Below the pieces are notes generated by a model that did no database searches, had not been told where the DNA came from, and saw only the letters and a list, made by a program, of their open reading frames with translations. Made by a program: the position numbers and the translations under genes. A stretch of 64,000 nt of DNA from Dyella jiangningensis (lineage in GTDB: Bacteria > Pseudomonadota > Gammaproteobacteria > Xanthomonadales > Rhodanobacteraceae), in the NCBI RefSeq assembly GCF_003264855.1, contig NZ_NFZS01000001.1, positions 1,612,001-1,676,000 on the forward strand, written 5' to 3'. Position 1 is the first letter of the stretch. Each line of letters starts with the position of its first letter. This document shows, piece by piece, positions 9,104 through 17,761 of this stretch.

Positions 9104-11749
9104 GTGCCGAAACAACATCCTCTGGCCACGGGCCTTGTGTGGTGCGCGACATCGGCGCTCGCGCTGCCCGGCGTGGCGTCGGCACAGTTCGATTCGAGCG
9201 ACACGCAGCGTGTGGGCAATACGCAGTTCGGCAACAACCTGGATCCCACGGGGTGGGCGTCGATGCAGACAGCCGATCCCATGGGCATGTCGTACCTGCA
9301 TCCTGATCAGTTGCGGACGCCAACGGGCTCGCTGTATCCCTATCCGTCGGCGGCGCCCACCGAAGCGCCCATGGGGCAGGGCGACTGGACCTACCACTGG
9401 CTGCTGCAGTTTGGTTACCTGCACACCAGCGGCGATCGCAACGCGGAATTCTTCCAGCAGTACTCGGCGTGGAAGGATGCCGGTGCCTTGGGCATGCTTG
9501 CCTTCGATGCGCTCAATCGAAAGACTGGCCAGTACGTCGAGTTCCGGGGCAGCCGCATCAACGACGACAACCAGTATTACCGGCTGCGAATGGGCGCGTA
9601 TGGCAGCTATCGCGTCGAAGCGTTCTTCCGTGACATTCCCCATGTGCTCAGCACCGACGCCTATCCACTGTGGAATGGCGTGGGTTCCACCCACCTGACC
9701 TTGCCTGCGGGCATCACGCCGGGCGCAAGCAGCCAGGCGCAGGTGGCGGCCATCGAGGCGGATCGTGCGCGCCGCACGCTGCAGGTCACGCGCGAAAGCG
9801 AAGGCGTGAGCTGGGAGGGCATGCTGGGCAAGGACTGGATCGGCTACGCCGGCGTGACCAACGAAAACCGCCGCGGTCAGCGCGATTGGGGCGGTTCGAT
9901 GTTCTTCAGCTACTACTACACCGCGCCAGGCCCCGGCGGCCCGGGAACGCCAGGCATACCGGGAACCGGAGGCGGGCAGAACGAAACCGTGCGTCCCGTC
10001 GATTTCACTACGACCGACATCAACATCGGGATGCGCAACAAGGCGGGCGCCGCCGGCTGGCGATTCAATTTCACCATGACCGCTTCCTTCTTCCGCGATC
10101 ACAAGGACCAGCTCAGCTTCGTCGCACCGTTCACTCCGATTCCCGGGCCGGCATCGGCCATCACCGGCGGCACGTTTTCGCTGGAGCCGGACAACAACTA
10201 CTACAACGTGCGACTGGAAGGATCGCACCCGCTGTCGTTCTGGCGCGGCGAGTTCTCCGCCACGGCGTCCTACGGCAGCATGCGCCAGAACGATGCGCTG
10301 CAGGCACCGCTCAACCCTGCGTTCTGTCCCACCGGCCAATTCATCGGAACCACCGGCATCGCTTGCGCCAACTGGAATACGACCGCCGCGCTATCACAGC
10401 AGAATGGCGACGCGCGCATCGATACCGGTCTGGTGAACCTGCGCGCGAGCTTCCGACCGCTGGCGAACTTGAATACGTACATCAATGTCCGGTGGCATGG
10501 CGAGAACAACATGACTCGCTACACCATGTACAACCCGCTGACCGGCCAGTACGGCTTTCTCCACGAAAACGGTTCGCAGACGCTGGTGGTCGGCAACCTC
10601 GAAGCCGGGCTGTTCCAGGCCGGCAATCCGCTGTATCAGTCGTATTTCACCCAGTTCGCCAATATTCCCTACAGCTACAACGAGCGGCAGGGTGAAGTCG
10701 GCGGCACCTATCAGGTGAACAACCGCAACTCGCTGGGGCTTACCTACACGATCGACCGCAAGACACCCCAACAGAGGGAGCGCACGTACCTCAACGACCA
10801 GCACCTGAAGCTGACCTGGGACTCGCACGCGCTGGGCGAGAGCACGCTGCGTTTCAGCTACGAGTACGAGAAGCGCACCGGCAGTCCGTACAACTACTTC
10901 CCGTACATGCCGTGGTATTCGCCATCGCTGCCGGGGTTCGTGCAGGACCAGCTGGGCATCCTCGCCTACACGGTCAGCCAGATGTACAAGTACGACATGA
11001 GCGACCTCAAGGCGAGCAAGCTCAAGGCGATCATCACGACGCCGCTGGGCAACACCGCGACACTCACCACCACGGTCTACGGCAACCGCAACCAGTACGG
11101 CGCCCAGATCGGTCGCCAGTCGGCCAGCACCACCGGCGCCGACGTCTCGTTCGACTGGACGCCTTCCGCCAGCACCACGTTCAACGGCTACTTGAGCATG
11201 GAGTCCTCGCGCATCAAGCAGGGCAACGTGGCGGACAACGAGTCGCTGATGGATCAATCGCCGCAGCAGGCTAATACGCAGTTCGGCGGGCCGATGTATC
11301 CCTTTGCCAATGCATGGACGGCTACCGACACCGAGAAAGACGCCAACATCGGCGCCACTGTCAGTCACGTCTTCACGCCAAGGGTCAGGCTCGACGTCGG
11401 CTACAACTACACCTACTCGCGTGGCGTGAACGGTTACGACTTTGCAAGCACGGGCGCGATCACGCCGGGTTACCTGTCCATCCTGACCACGGCGTCCATC
11501 GGCAACAGTTTTCCCGCCAACATCTATCGGCTGCAGACGCTCACCGCCAACCTCAACCTGGCCTTGACGCCGCGGGTAGGGCTGCGGTTGTACGGCCAAT
11601 ATGGTTTTGGACGCTACGCCGATTGGCACTACACAGGATTCGACGCGCCAGGCGACCTCGTGATCGGCAACCGCGTCTATACCGATCTCGGCCCACAGAC
11701 GCGTTGGCATGCGGCCGTGCTCGGCGCCTTCGTCACGCTGAAGCTATGA
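9104..11749 (+). CDS. Outer-membrane beta-barrel of the MtrB/PioB family
   Basis: An 881-residue secreted barrel protein. The GTG start at 9104 follows GAGGAGG; the signal peptide is residues 1-27 (cleavage near VASAQF). The rest shows alternating beta-strand patterns typical of MtrB/PioB (for example GKDWIGYAGVTNENR, TLRFSYEYEKRTGSP, VRLDVGYNYTYSRG) and ends in an aromatic-rich outer-membrane strand (WHAAVLGAFVTLKL). A Gly/Pro-rich loop (PGPGGPGTPGIPGTGGG) is inserted near residue 285. Length is above Shewanella MtrB (about 700) and near PioB (about 800). The N-terminal CXXC of Shewanella MtrB is absent. It forms the sheath for the decaheme cytochrome encoded just upstream. Confidence 0.9.
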   Translation: MPKQHPLATGLVWCATSALALPGVASAQFDSSDTQRVGNTQFGNNLDPTGWASMQTADPMGMSYLHPDQLRTPTGSLYPYPSAAPTEAPMGQGDWTYHWLLQFGYLHTSGDRNAEFFQQYSAWKDAGALGMLAFDALNRKTGQYVEFRGSRINDDNQYYRLRMGAYGSYRVEAFFRDIPHVLSTDAYPLWNGVGSTHLTLPAGITPGASSQAQVAAIEADRARRTLQVTRESEGVSWEGMLGKDWIGYAGVTNENRRGQRDWGGSMFFSYYYTAPGPGGPGTPGIPGTGGGQNETVRPVDFTTTDINIGMRNKAGAAGWRFNFTMTASFFRDHKDQLSFVAPFTPIPGPASAITGGTFSLEPDNNYYNVRLEGSHPLSFWRGEFSATASYGSMRQNDALQAPLNPAFCPTGQFIGTTGIACANWNTTAALSQQNGDARIDTGLVNLRASFRPLANLNTYINVRWHGENNMTRYTMYNPLTGQYGFLHENGSQTLVVGNLEAGLFQAGNPLYQSYFTQFANIPYSYNERQGEVGGTYQVNNRNSLGLTYTIDRKTPQQRERTYLNDQHLKLTWDSHALGESTLRFSYEYEKRTGSPYNYFPYMPWYSPSLPGFVQDQLGILAYTVSQMYKYDMSDLKASKLKAIITTPLGNTATLTTTVYGNRNQYGAQIGRQSASTTGADVSFDWTPSASTTFNGYLSMESSRIKQGNVADNESLMDQSPQQANTQFGGPMYPFANAWTATDTEKDANIGATVSHVFTPRVRLDVGYNYTYSRGVNGYDFASTGAITPGYLSILTTASIGNSFPANIYRLQTLTANLNLALTPRVGLRLYGQYGFGRYADWHYTGFDAPGDLVIGNRVYTDLGPQTRWHAAVLGAFVTLKL

Positions 11750-11760
11750 GGAGGCGAAGC

Positions 11761-12486
11761 ATGCGAACGCTGAGGATCCTCGGGTTGACCGCGTTGGCGA
11801 CGATCAGCGTTGCCTGGACGCAGGGCTTGCATGCCGCGTCGGATGCGCCGGCAGCAGCCGCCAGTACTGCGTCCAGGCCCGCACCTTTCGTCGATGTGCG
11901 TCGGCAGTCACCCATCGAGGGTAACGCACGCGAGGGCGAGGGCAAGGCCACGGTGTGCGCGGCCTGTCATGGACCCAAGGGCATGGCTGTCGCGCCGAAC
12001 TTTCCGAACCTGGCCGGCCAATCGGCGACCTACCTGTACCTGCAGCTGAAGCTGTTCAAAGGTCGCCAGCGCAGCGACGCGATCATGAGCGCGCAGGCCG
12101 CCAACCTCAGCGACGCCGACATGCGAAACCTGGCCAGCTATTACGCGTCATTGCCACCCAGGCCGCCGGGAACGGCCGACACACAGTCGGTGGGAGCCCA
12201 GCTGTATCTGGGCGGCGATCCGGCGCGCGGCATTCCTCCCTGCCAGGCATGCCACGGCAGTGAAGCCATGGGGCCCCGGGTCGAGGTGAACGACAAGCCC
12301 CAGCCGCCTTGGGCCGCGTTCCCTCGCTTACGCGGCCAATCGGCCGTCTATGTCATCAAGGCACTGAACGACTTCCGGGCTGGCGCAAGAAGCGGTAGTT
12401 CGAACGCCAGGATCATGCAAGGCATCGGCGCAACGTTGAGCGATGACGATATCCAGCACGTGAGCGCGTATCTGTCTTCGCGTTGA
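11761..12486 (+). CDS. Dihaem cytochrome c4-like protein
   Basis: A 241-residue periplasmic cytochrome with a signal peptide (about 1-26, cleavage near LHAASD). Two tandem cytochrome c domains are visible, with haem sites CAACH (near residue 65) and CQACH (near 162), and conserved PNLAGQ and PRLRGQ blocks of the c4 family. The ribosome site GAGGAGG overlaps the stop of the barrel gene, so translation is probably coupled. In this operon it could pass electrons from the outer-membrane conduit or HiPIP to a terminal oxidase (inference). Known Pio and Mto clusters do not always carry such a gene. Confidence 0.92.
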   Translation: MRTLRILGLTALATISVAWTQGLHAASDAPAAAASTASRPAPFVDVRRQSPIEGNAREGEGKATVCAACHGPKGMAVAPNFPNLAGQSATYLYLQLKLFKGRQRSDAIMSAQAANLSDADMRNLASYYASLPPRPPGTADTQSVGAQLYLGGDPARGIPPCQACHGSEAMGPRVEVNDKPQPPWAAFPRLRGQSAVYVIKALNDFRAGARSGSSNARIMQGIGATLSDDDIQHVSAYLSSR

Positions 12487-12742
12487 CGGAAGGCACCTGT
12501 GGTTCAGCGTCCAAACCGACTGTGCTTCACCGTAAGGCCTGTTTACGCCCCAGGGCGTGACAATCACCGTCCTCGCAAATTGCTGCGGTCGTGGACGCGT
12601 CTCAAGGTCCCCTTTTCGCTTCGGTTACGGGACTTTATTCATCCCTTCGAAAAGTGCTTCACTACCGGGGCGGCCGATTCCGGTGGAGGTTGTCATGAGC
12701 TACGGCACGTTTCGACACCCGAGCGCATGGATAGGGCCGGCG

Positions 12743-13201
12743 CTAAACCAAATCGCCACCACTGAAAACGTCCATCGTGCGACTCCCGGGGATGATCACG
12801 AGATGCTCGGGCAATCTCGCGTTGATCGCTCTGGCGCAAGCACCGAAGTCGTTGATGGTTTCCCCGATGCTGATGCGCACTCCAGTGCGGGCATAGAGGA
12901 TGATCTGTCCGCGGCCATCGTCTTGGACGTACTTTGCCCGAATCACGTCGGCAAATTCGATCTCCTTGAAGAAGAAGGCGCCCGCACGTATGGATGTTGC
13001 GTCGAGGATGACGCGAAAGCGAAACAGATAGATGGCGAATAGGGTGCTGACGAGGAAGTACGTCGCGACGACGACTTTTCCCGCGAACAGATTCGTGAGG
13101 TTTGGCTGCCCCGCCGCCAGAAAGCCCAACGCGTAGAGGCCAATGAGGCAGAAAAGCGGTGTCCCTCTAGGCCAGCGGTATGTCGAATCGTCGCCCATCA
13201 T
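12743..13201 (-). CDS. Membrane protein with PH-like domain, unknown function
   Basis: About 152 residues. Two hydrophobic helices (PLFCLIGLYALGFLAAG and VVVATYFLVSTLFAIYLF) are followed by a soluble part (ILDATSIRAGAFFFKEIEF... then DDGRGQIILYARTG) resembling bacterial PH-like domains found behind two membrane helices. Three consecutive ATGs offer starts at 13204, 13201 and 13198; AAAGG upstream gives 13201 the best spacing. It is a single gene on the minus strand, convergent with the cytochrome operon. The 256 bp between 12486 and 12743 hold no gene I can support. Function unknown. Confidence 0.65.
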   Translation of the reverse strand: MMGDDSTYRWPRGTPLFCLIGLYALGFLAAGQPNLTNLFAGKVVVATYFLVSTLFAIYLFRFRVILDATSIRAGAFFFKEIEFADVIRAKYVQDDGRGQIILYARTGVRISIGETINDFGACARAINARLPEHLVIIPGSRTMDVFSGGDLV

Positions 13202-13588
13202 CATCAAGCCTTTGCGTCGTGCCATCGGTAGCCGTCCAACCGCAGCCCTGGCCAAAAATGCGCGACCGTGGCGTCAGGCGTCACGGGAAGTACGTTCACG
13301 GATTTCGGGCGCGCCCGCAGGCCGCTCGCTGGGAGTATTCGCCAGCCGTTGCAGGCTTGGAAATAACAAAATGGCAGGGGGATGTAACGCATGTGCATAA
13401 GCGGATCCGCGGCCGATCCAGGCAAGAAGGGCGTGCGTTCCGCCCCTGATTTCCGCGCGTAAAGTCCGTCTGCGACCCGAACCAGACATCATTGCCGGCC
13501 ATGTGTGGCAGCAGGCAGTCGGCCGCGCAGCCATGGCCCAGTTCAGCGACCGTGTTAGCCTGAAATCCCATCCCCAGGGAACCACGGA
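13202..13588. other. Non-coding stretch
   Basis: About 390 bp between two divergent genes. No supported open frame. An AGGGA ribosome site at 13576-13580 belongs to the next gene. No clear repeat or hairpin with a U-tract was seen. Confidence 0.35.
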
Positions 13589-14698
13589 ATGCGTCACTCA
13601 CCCGGAAGTTGGCTTCTCGGCCTGCTGGTGGCCTGTAGTGTCGGTTGCCCGTTCAACACGTCGATCGCTTCCTCCGGCCCGGTTTCCGTGGCGGACGTCC
13701 AAACGTCGGTGGGGTCACTTGATGGCGTCCCTTACCGCATCGACATACCCGTGCATTGGAACGGCGATCTGGTCGTGCTCATGCACGGTTACGAACCCAA
13801 GGGCGTGCCGCGCCAGAATCCATGGCCACGAAATGAAGAGGCACCCGTCTTTCTCTCCCGGGGCTATGCCGTTGCGGCCAGCGCGTTTGCGTCGCAGGGC
13901 TGGGCGGTAGGCGATGCGGTGGAGGACAGCGAGAAGCTCCGCGAGTCCTTCATCAAGCAACACGGGAAACCTCGCCACGCTTATGTGGTGGGTTTCTCGC
14001 TGGGTGGCCTGGAGGCATTGGCGGCCATCGAACGCCATGGTCCGCCATACAGCGGTGCTTTGTCGGTGTGCGGTGTGAATGTATCTGCGCCGGAGATCAT
14101 TGCGCGTGGCGTGGTGACGCCTTTGGTCGTCTTTGATGCGTATTTCCCTGGCGTACTGCCGGATCTCGCCGATCCCGCATCTCCGGCCATGATCGACCAG
14201 GACCGCATCCAGGAAGCGCTGAAGAGCCACCCCGCCAGCGCCGCGCGGCTGGCGGATCGATTGCAGGAGACGAGTGCCACGTTGCCTGGAGCACTGATGC
14301 TCGACTACATGGTCCTGCGTGAGATCGAGCAACGCGCGGGTGGCATGCCTGTCGACACGATGAAGACCTCCTACGTCGAGTTCGCTGACGACGGCGCGTT
14401 CAATGGCAGGGTGCGCAGGTACAAGGGATCACCCTCGGCCATGGCGTATCTCGCCGACAACGTGACGTTGACGGGGAAGGTCACCGCGCCCGTCGTCTTG
14501 CAGCGGAATACGTTCGACCAGACGGTGCCTTCGCGCTTCGATACGGTCTACCCCGGGCTCGCAAAGGCTGCGGGTAACGCATCGAAGGTGACCGTGCTGC
14601 CAACCGTGGGGGAAGGGCACTGCGCGTTTACGCACGAACAGATTGGCGAGGCCTTTGACGTTCTTGTCGAAAAGGGGAGCGAGGCGAGAAGTCGTTGA
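13589..14698 (+). CDS. Secreted alpha/beta hydrolase, unknown substrate
   Basis: A 369-residue protein with a signal peptide (about 1-28). The fold is alpha/beta hydrolase: the oxyanion-strand LVVLMHGYEPKG, nucleophile Ser in VGFSLGGLEAL, probable Asp in QRNTFDQTVP, and His in GEGHCAFTHEQ. The HGYEPKG start followed by long excursions is similar to exported esterase-like proteins of Xanthomonads. AGGGA eight bases upstream supports the ATG at 13589. No functional neighbours. Confidence 0.82.
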   Translation: MRHSPGSWLLGLLVACSVGCPFNTSIASSGPVSVADVQTSVGSLDGVPYRIDIPVHWNGDLVVLMHGYEPKGVPRQNPWPRNEEAPVFLSRGYAVAASAFASQGWAVGDAVEDSEKLRESFIKQHGKPRHAYVVGFSLGGLEALAAIERHGPPYSGALSVCGVNVSAPEIIARGVVTPLVVFDAYFPGVLPDLADPASPAMIDQDRIQEALKSHPASAARLADRLQETSATLPGALMLDYMVLREIEQRAGGMPVDTMKTSYVEFADDGAFNGRVRRYKGSPSAMAYLADNVTLTGKVTAPVVLQRNTFDQTVPSRFDTVYPGLAKAAGNASKVTVLPTVGEGHCAFTHEQIGEAFDVLVEKGSEARSR

Positions 14699-14990
14699 TC
14701 GACTGAAGCCGCACGGGCGTGCGTTCTGGCCGGAGTCGAAGCAAGACCGCTTTCGACGTCGGCTCCCGCCGATCGACGCCACATCCCGACACGCGTGTCG
14801 GCGCGCAGTCGGGTGCTTGCGTGGTGATCGCTGACAGGCGACTCGAATGGGGTTTGCTACTTTCGCCGGGCCACTTCGGCGTTGGCGACGACGCGGCGAG
14901 TGGCCTCGACAGCAATGTCGTGAAGCGCGGGCCGTGGTGCTGAGAACACCGACGGCCCGCTGACCATCACCAACTAATCCGGAGTTGATC

Positions 14991-15170
14991 ATGGCTGTCC
15001 GCGATCATACGGGACGCATTCGCCCGTCCATTCCCCTCGATGGCACCCTCACTTCTTCCTTCGGCGTCCTGCGCCCCGCAGGCAGGACGGGCCGTGGTCG
15101 AGCTTGTCGGCGTACGCCGACAGCCATCATCGGCCACGTCTTCATGCCGCTCGTTCGCCGACAGGCTTGA
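14991..15170 (+). CDS. Possible small ORF, 59 residues
   Basis: ATG at 14991 is preceded by GGAG six bases upstream. The product would be basic (RTGRGRACRRTP) with no signal peptide, membrane helix or recognised domain. The palindrome at 15106-15121 falls inside its second half, which argues against coding. It could equally be non-coding. Confidence 0.25.
   Translation: MAVRDHTGRIRPSIPLDGTLTSSFGVLRPAGRTGRGRACRRTPTAIIGHVFMPLVRRQA
15106..15121. repeat. Perfect 16-bp palindrome
   Basis: GTCGGCGT followed by its exact reverse complement ACGCCGAC, with no loop. A zero-spacer dyad like this suits a dimeric DNA-binding protein better than a transcription terminator. It lies about 225 bp upstream of an orphan HigA-like regulator. 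Confidence 0.5.
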
Positions 15171-15346
15171 TAGCAAGCGCGAAGTGAGCATTTCCCGCAC
15201 CCGTTGATCGTTTCCACGGCGCATCGGCCCGCCGGCCGGTGCGCCGCCCCTCAGCGATAGCGGACACCATCACCGGCATGCGCCGACACGGAAGCCTGTA
15301 GGGTTTGATCCGTCATTGGGCCATGCCTGACAGGAAAGGAAGCCCC

Positions 15347-15658
15347 ATGTGCCTCATCAAACTCGATCCGCTGATGGACTTTGACTCCACGGTGCTGTTA
15401 CGCAGCCCTGGCGACATCCTGTTGAACGACCATCTCCGCCCTCGCACCATGTCGATCGCCTGGCTGGCCCGTCGCACCGGCATCTCGGTGTCCACGTTGC
15501 GACAGATCACGCGGGGCGAGCGTCGCATCAACGCCGAGTTCGCCTTGCGCCTCGCCTGCGTGATGGACCCGACGCCGGCCTATTGGCTGGTGCTGCAGGC
15601 GCGCTACGACCTGGCGACGGTGAGCGCAGAGCGGGGCGCGCGGCGTCGAACCACGTAA
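15347..15658 (+). CDS. HigA/VapI-like XRE family protein, no toxin partner seen
   Basis: A 103-residue protein of the HigA antitoxin type: the lead-in SPGDILLNDHLRP, an XRE helix-turn-helix (MSIAWLARRTGISVSTLRQITRGERRI), then AEFALRLACVMDPTPAYWLVLQARYDL, the classic HigA tail motif. The start at 15347 follows AAGGAAG. HigA normally follows a HigB toxin gene of about 90 codons; none is visible upstream or downstream, so this looks like an orphan antitoxin kept as a regulator, or a remnant. Confidence 0.85.
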   Translation: MCLIKLDPLMDFDSTVLLRSPGDILLNDHLRPRTMSIAWLARRTGISVSTLRQITRGERRINAEFALRLACVMDPTPAYWLVLQARYDLATVSAERGARRRTT

Positions 15659-15683
15659 CCACGGCCCCTCGTTTGCCGGCGCA

Positions 15684-16337
15684 TCAGCCGGCAGCCGGCT
15701 GCGCCGTGTTGAACGCCAACTGCGCGGCAAAAGCCCGCTTGTATGCGGGGCGGGCTTCGCCGCGGACAACGTAGGCGGCCAGGCTGGGGAATTCGTTGAG
15801 GATGCCAGAGGGCCTCGTCCTGAGCAGCACCGACACCATCATCAGGTCACCCGCGCTGAACGCGCCATCCAGCCATTCGGCATCGCCCAGCCGCGTGGCG
15901 AGTTGACCCAGCCGATGGCGGATGCGGTCGGCGATCAGCGGCATCCGATCCTTGCTCCACGGCTTGTCTCCCTCCGTGAACTTGGCGGTGACGATCTCGA
16001 GAATGGGTGGTTCCACGGTGTTGACCGCGGCAAACATCCAGGCGATCGCCCGTGCCCGTGCGTTGGCGTCTTGCGGCAACAGGCCCGGGTGTCGCGTGGC
16101 GATATGAAGAATGATCGCGCCGGACTCGAACAGCACGAGATCGCCTTCCTCATAGGTGGGGATCTGGCCGAACGGATGGACGGCCAAATGCGCCGGCTCC
16201 TTCATCGCGGCAAATGACACCGGACGAACCTCGTACGGCTGGCCCGCTTCCTCCAGCGCCCAGCGAACGCGCGTATCACGCGCCAGCCCCATGCCGCCAT
16301 CGGGCGAGCGTTCAAAGGCGGTAATGGTGATGGTCAT
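15684..16337 (-). CDS. Glutathione S-transferase family protein
   Basis: A 217-residue GST. The N-terminal thioredoxin-like domain carries the cis-Pro segment FGQIPTYEEGDLVLFESGAI, where ES is the glutathione gamma-Glu binding pair; the C-terminal domain is all-helical (DAEWLDGAFSAGDLMMVSVLL). The start at 16337 (MTITITAFERS) fits the family and has GAGGA upstream; the longer frame to 16523 is not needed. The usual catalytic Ser/Tyr region is replaced by the less typical SPDGGMGLARDTR. Role likely detoxification or thiol chemistry; single gene. Confidence 0.87.
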   Translation of the reverse strand: MTITITAFERSPDGGMGLARDTRVRWALEEAGQPYEVRPVSFAAMKEPAHLAVHPFGQIPTYEEGDLVLFESGAIILHIATRHPGLLPQDANARARAIAWMFAAVNTVEPPILEIVTAKFTEGDKPWSKDRMPLIADRIRHRLGQLATRLGDAEWLDGAFSAGDLMMVSVLLRTRPSGILNEFPSLAAYVVRGEARPAYKRAFAAQLAFNTAQPAAG

Positions 16338-16671
16338 GGCGTTGTCCTCATGAATTCGTCGCTTGTTACCAGGGGCGGAAAGCATGGCATCACCATGCCT
16401 TGCCGCTTCGCCACTTATCTGGCGCCTTTGAGATGACGACGAACGGCACGATCCCAAATCGACATGCCCGCTCCGTGCCTGGGGGAACCCATCAGGAGGT
16501 CGGTCATTTGTGCTCAGGGCCAAAGCCCGATAAGGTGGGAGGGCTGAGTTTCAAGGGTCACCCTGAATTGTGGCCCGATGTGTAGCGTCATTGCACCGTT
16601 GTACCCCCTTCCTCCTTGCGACCCAGCTTCCCGCCGCCATGCGGCTTTATTTGCTCCAAGGAGAATTGACT
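16338..16671. other. Leader and spacer upstream of cold-shock gene
   Basis: About 330 bp between the divergent GST and csp genes. Cold-shock genes often have long 5' leaders that act as thermosensors; a long leader is possible here but I cannot fix the transcription start. An AAGGAGA ribosome site lies just before 16672. Confidence 0.35.
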
Positions 16672-16884
16672 ATGTCCCAGGCAGAAACCGGTACAGTGAA
16701 GTGGTTCAACGATGCCAAGGGTTTTGGCTTCATCAGCCGCGACCAGGGCGGTGACGACGTGTTCGTGCACTTCCGCTCGATCCAGTCGTCCGGCTTCAAG
16801 AGCCTGGCCGAAGGCCAGAAGGTCTCGTTCAACGTGACCCAGGGCCAGCGCGGCTTGCAGGCAGAACAGGTACAGGCGATCTAA
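16672..16884 (+). CDS. Cold-shock domain protein (CspA family)
   Basis: A 70-residue single-domain cold-shock protein, a nucleic-acid chaperone. Both RNA-binding motifs are intact: KGFGFI (RNP1) and VFVHF (RNP2), with the family opening [21 protein letters not shown] precedes the ATG, and an intrinsic terminator follows at 16907-16939, so it is monocistronic. Confidence 0.97.
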   Translation: MSQAETGTVKWFNDAKGFGFISRDQGGDDVFVHFRSIQSSGFKSLAEGQKVSFNVTQGQRGLQAEQVQAI

Positions 16885-16906
16885 GAGATCCTGCCTATAC
16901 GCAAGA

Positions 16907-16939
16907 AAGAAGCCCGGCCATTGCCGGGCTTCTTTTTTT
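16907..16939 (+). terminator. Intrinsic terminator of the cold-shock gene
   Basis: A perfect 12-bp stem (AAGAAGCCCGGC and its complement) with a CATT loop, followed by a run of T. It starts 22 bases after the csp stop. Confidence 0.92.
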
Positions 16940-16992
16940 ACAGCTCCCCAGGCTCGTGCTGGCTGCTCACCTGCCTAAAAAGCTGCCGGGGC

Positions 16993-17139
16993 TCATGTTC
17001 CCTTGGTCGACGTGCTTACGTCGAGCGCCGAACGGGCGTTGTCGCGTGAGGCCTGCTTCTTGGCCTCCTTTTCATCCTGCTTCTTTTTCTTTGCTAATTC
17101 GCGTTGGCGTTTTTCAAAGGAATAGTTTGTCTTTGCCAA
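16993..17139 (-). CDS. Small Lys/Arg-rich protein, TTG start
   Basis: A 48-residue gene read from a TTG start at 17139; GAGG lies seven bases upstream, and no ATG or GTG is in frame nearby. The product begins with (M)AKTNYSFEKRQREL followed by AKKKKQDEKEAKKQ, a short highly charged helix, and ends with a polar tail. The NYSFEKRQREL opening matches my memory of a widespread, uncharacterised small protein of proteobacteria. Codon composition is normal for a real gene and the AT-rich Lys run explains why it stands out. It lies just downstream of a YkgJ-type gene on the same strand. Function unknown; RNA or ribosome association would be a guess. Confidence 0.75.
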   Translation of the reverse strand: MAKTNYSFEKRQRELAKKKKQDEKEAKKQASRDNARSALDVSTSTKGT

Positions 17140-17211
17140 TGGAGCGCCTCGAAGTGGGTGGTGACCAAGGTTTTCGGAGCCTGCGCGATACGCCGTCGCC
17201 GTCGACGAAGC

Positions 17212-17538
17212 CTATGCAGCCGATGCGTGCCGAGCGCTGGCGGCCGCGGGGTCGCTGTACTCTGCACGGACGGCTTTGCAGTATGGCCCGTTCATCACGA
17301 AGCGACGGCACACGGAGGGGCGGTTCTCATAGATACCGCAATTCATGTTCGTGCTGTTCAAGGCGACGCACCATCCCTCCTTTCCACGTTGCATCACGTG
17401 CAAACCCTCGGGCGAGTAGGTGGTCAGGTAGTCGGGAACGCGATCCTCAGGCTGCAGTACGACCGTGAGACGGCAGCAAACGGCTTCGCACGAGGAACAC
17501 TTTGCGCCGCCTTTGGGCGAGCTGGTCTGATTGGGCAT
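17212..17538 (-). CDS. YkgJ family cysteine cluster protein
   Basis: A 108-residue protein of the YkgJ/Fli-B type Zn- or Fe-binding cysteine-cluster family. Conserved ligands are visible as CSSCEAVCC near residue 14 and later GWCVAL, NCGIYENRPSVCRRF. The NCGIYENRPSVCR block is diagnostic. Start MPNQTSS at 17538 fits best; an ATG twelve bases upstream is possible. It shares strand with small genes on either side. Confidence 0.85.
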   Translation of the reverse strand: MPNQTSSPKGGAKCSSCEAVCCRLTVVLQPEDRVPDYLTTYSPEGLHVMQRGKEGWCVALNSTNMNCGIYENRPSVCRRFVMNGPYCKAVRAEYSDPAAASARHASAA

Positions 17539-17557
17539 GGCGACGAACATCCTCGTG

Positions 17558-17752
17558 TTACGTGTAATGCAGGAGATTGCCGCGGTACGGCGGCGTGTCA
17601 CGATCATTCATGAGGCCTCGCTCCTTGGCGCGAGTGAGGCATTGTTCTGCCAATAGCTGACGATGCGCCGCATGCCAAGCTCGTTTCGCTTGCCAGAGAC
17701 CGATCGGTCTTGCGTCAGCCTCGGGTAAGCAAGGCGATGGTGCCAGGTTCAA
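17558..17752 (-). CDS. Possible small gene, 64 residues
   Basis: An open frame beginning with TTG at 17752, nine bases after the stop of the 62-residue gene, and ending 19 bases before the YkgJ start. The product contains a Trp/Ala/His-rich helix (GLWQAKRAWHAAHRQLLAEQ) and ends with RGNLLHYT. There is no strong ribosome site, but the tight packing between two same-strand genes suggests it may be translated. Not recognised. Confidence 0.35.
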   Translation of the reverse strand: MNLAPSPCLPEADARPIGLWQAKRAWHAAHRQLLAEQCLTRAKERGLMNDRDTPPYRGNLLHYT

Positions 17753-17761
17753 CTCAAGGCA

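Larger units (their letters stand above)
14699..15346. other. Sparse region with one doubtful small ORF
   Basis: About 650 bp without a certain gene. It holds one small frame with a good ribosome site (14991-15170, listed separately) and a perfect 16-bp palindrome at 15106-15121. No terminator with a U-tract was seen. Confidence 0.35.

Noticed and set aside
15347-15658. Complete HigBA toxin-antitoxin system
   Set aside because: No HigB-like frame was found next to the antitoxin-like gene.
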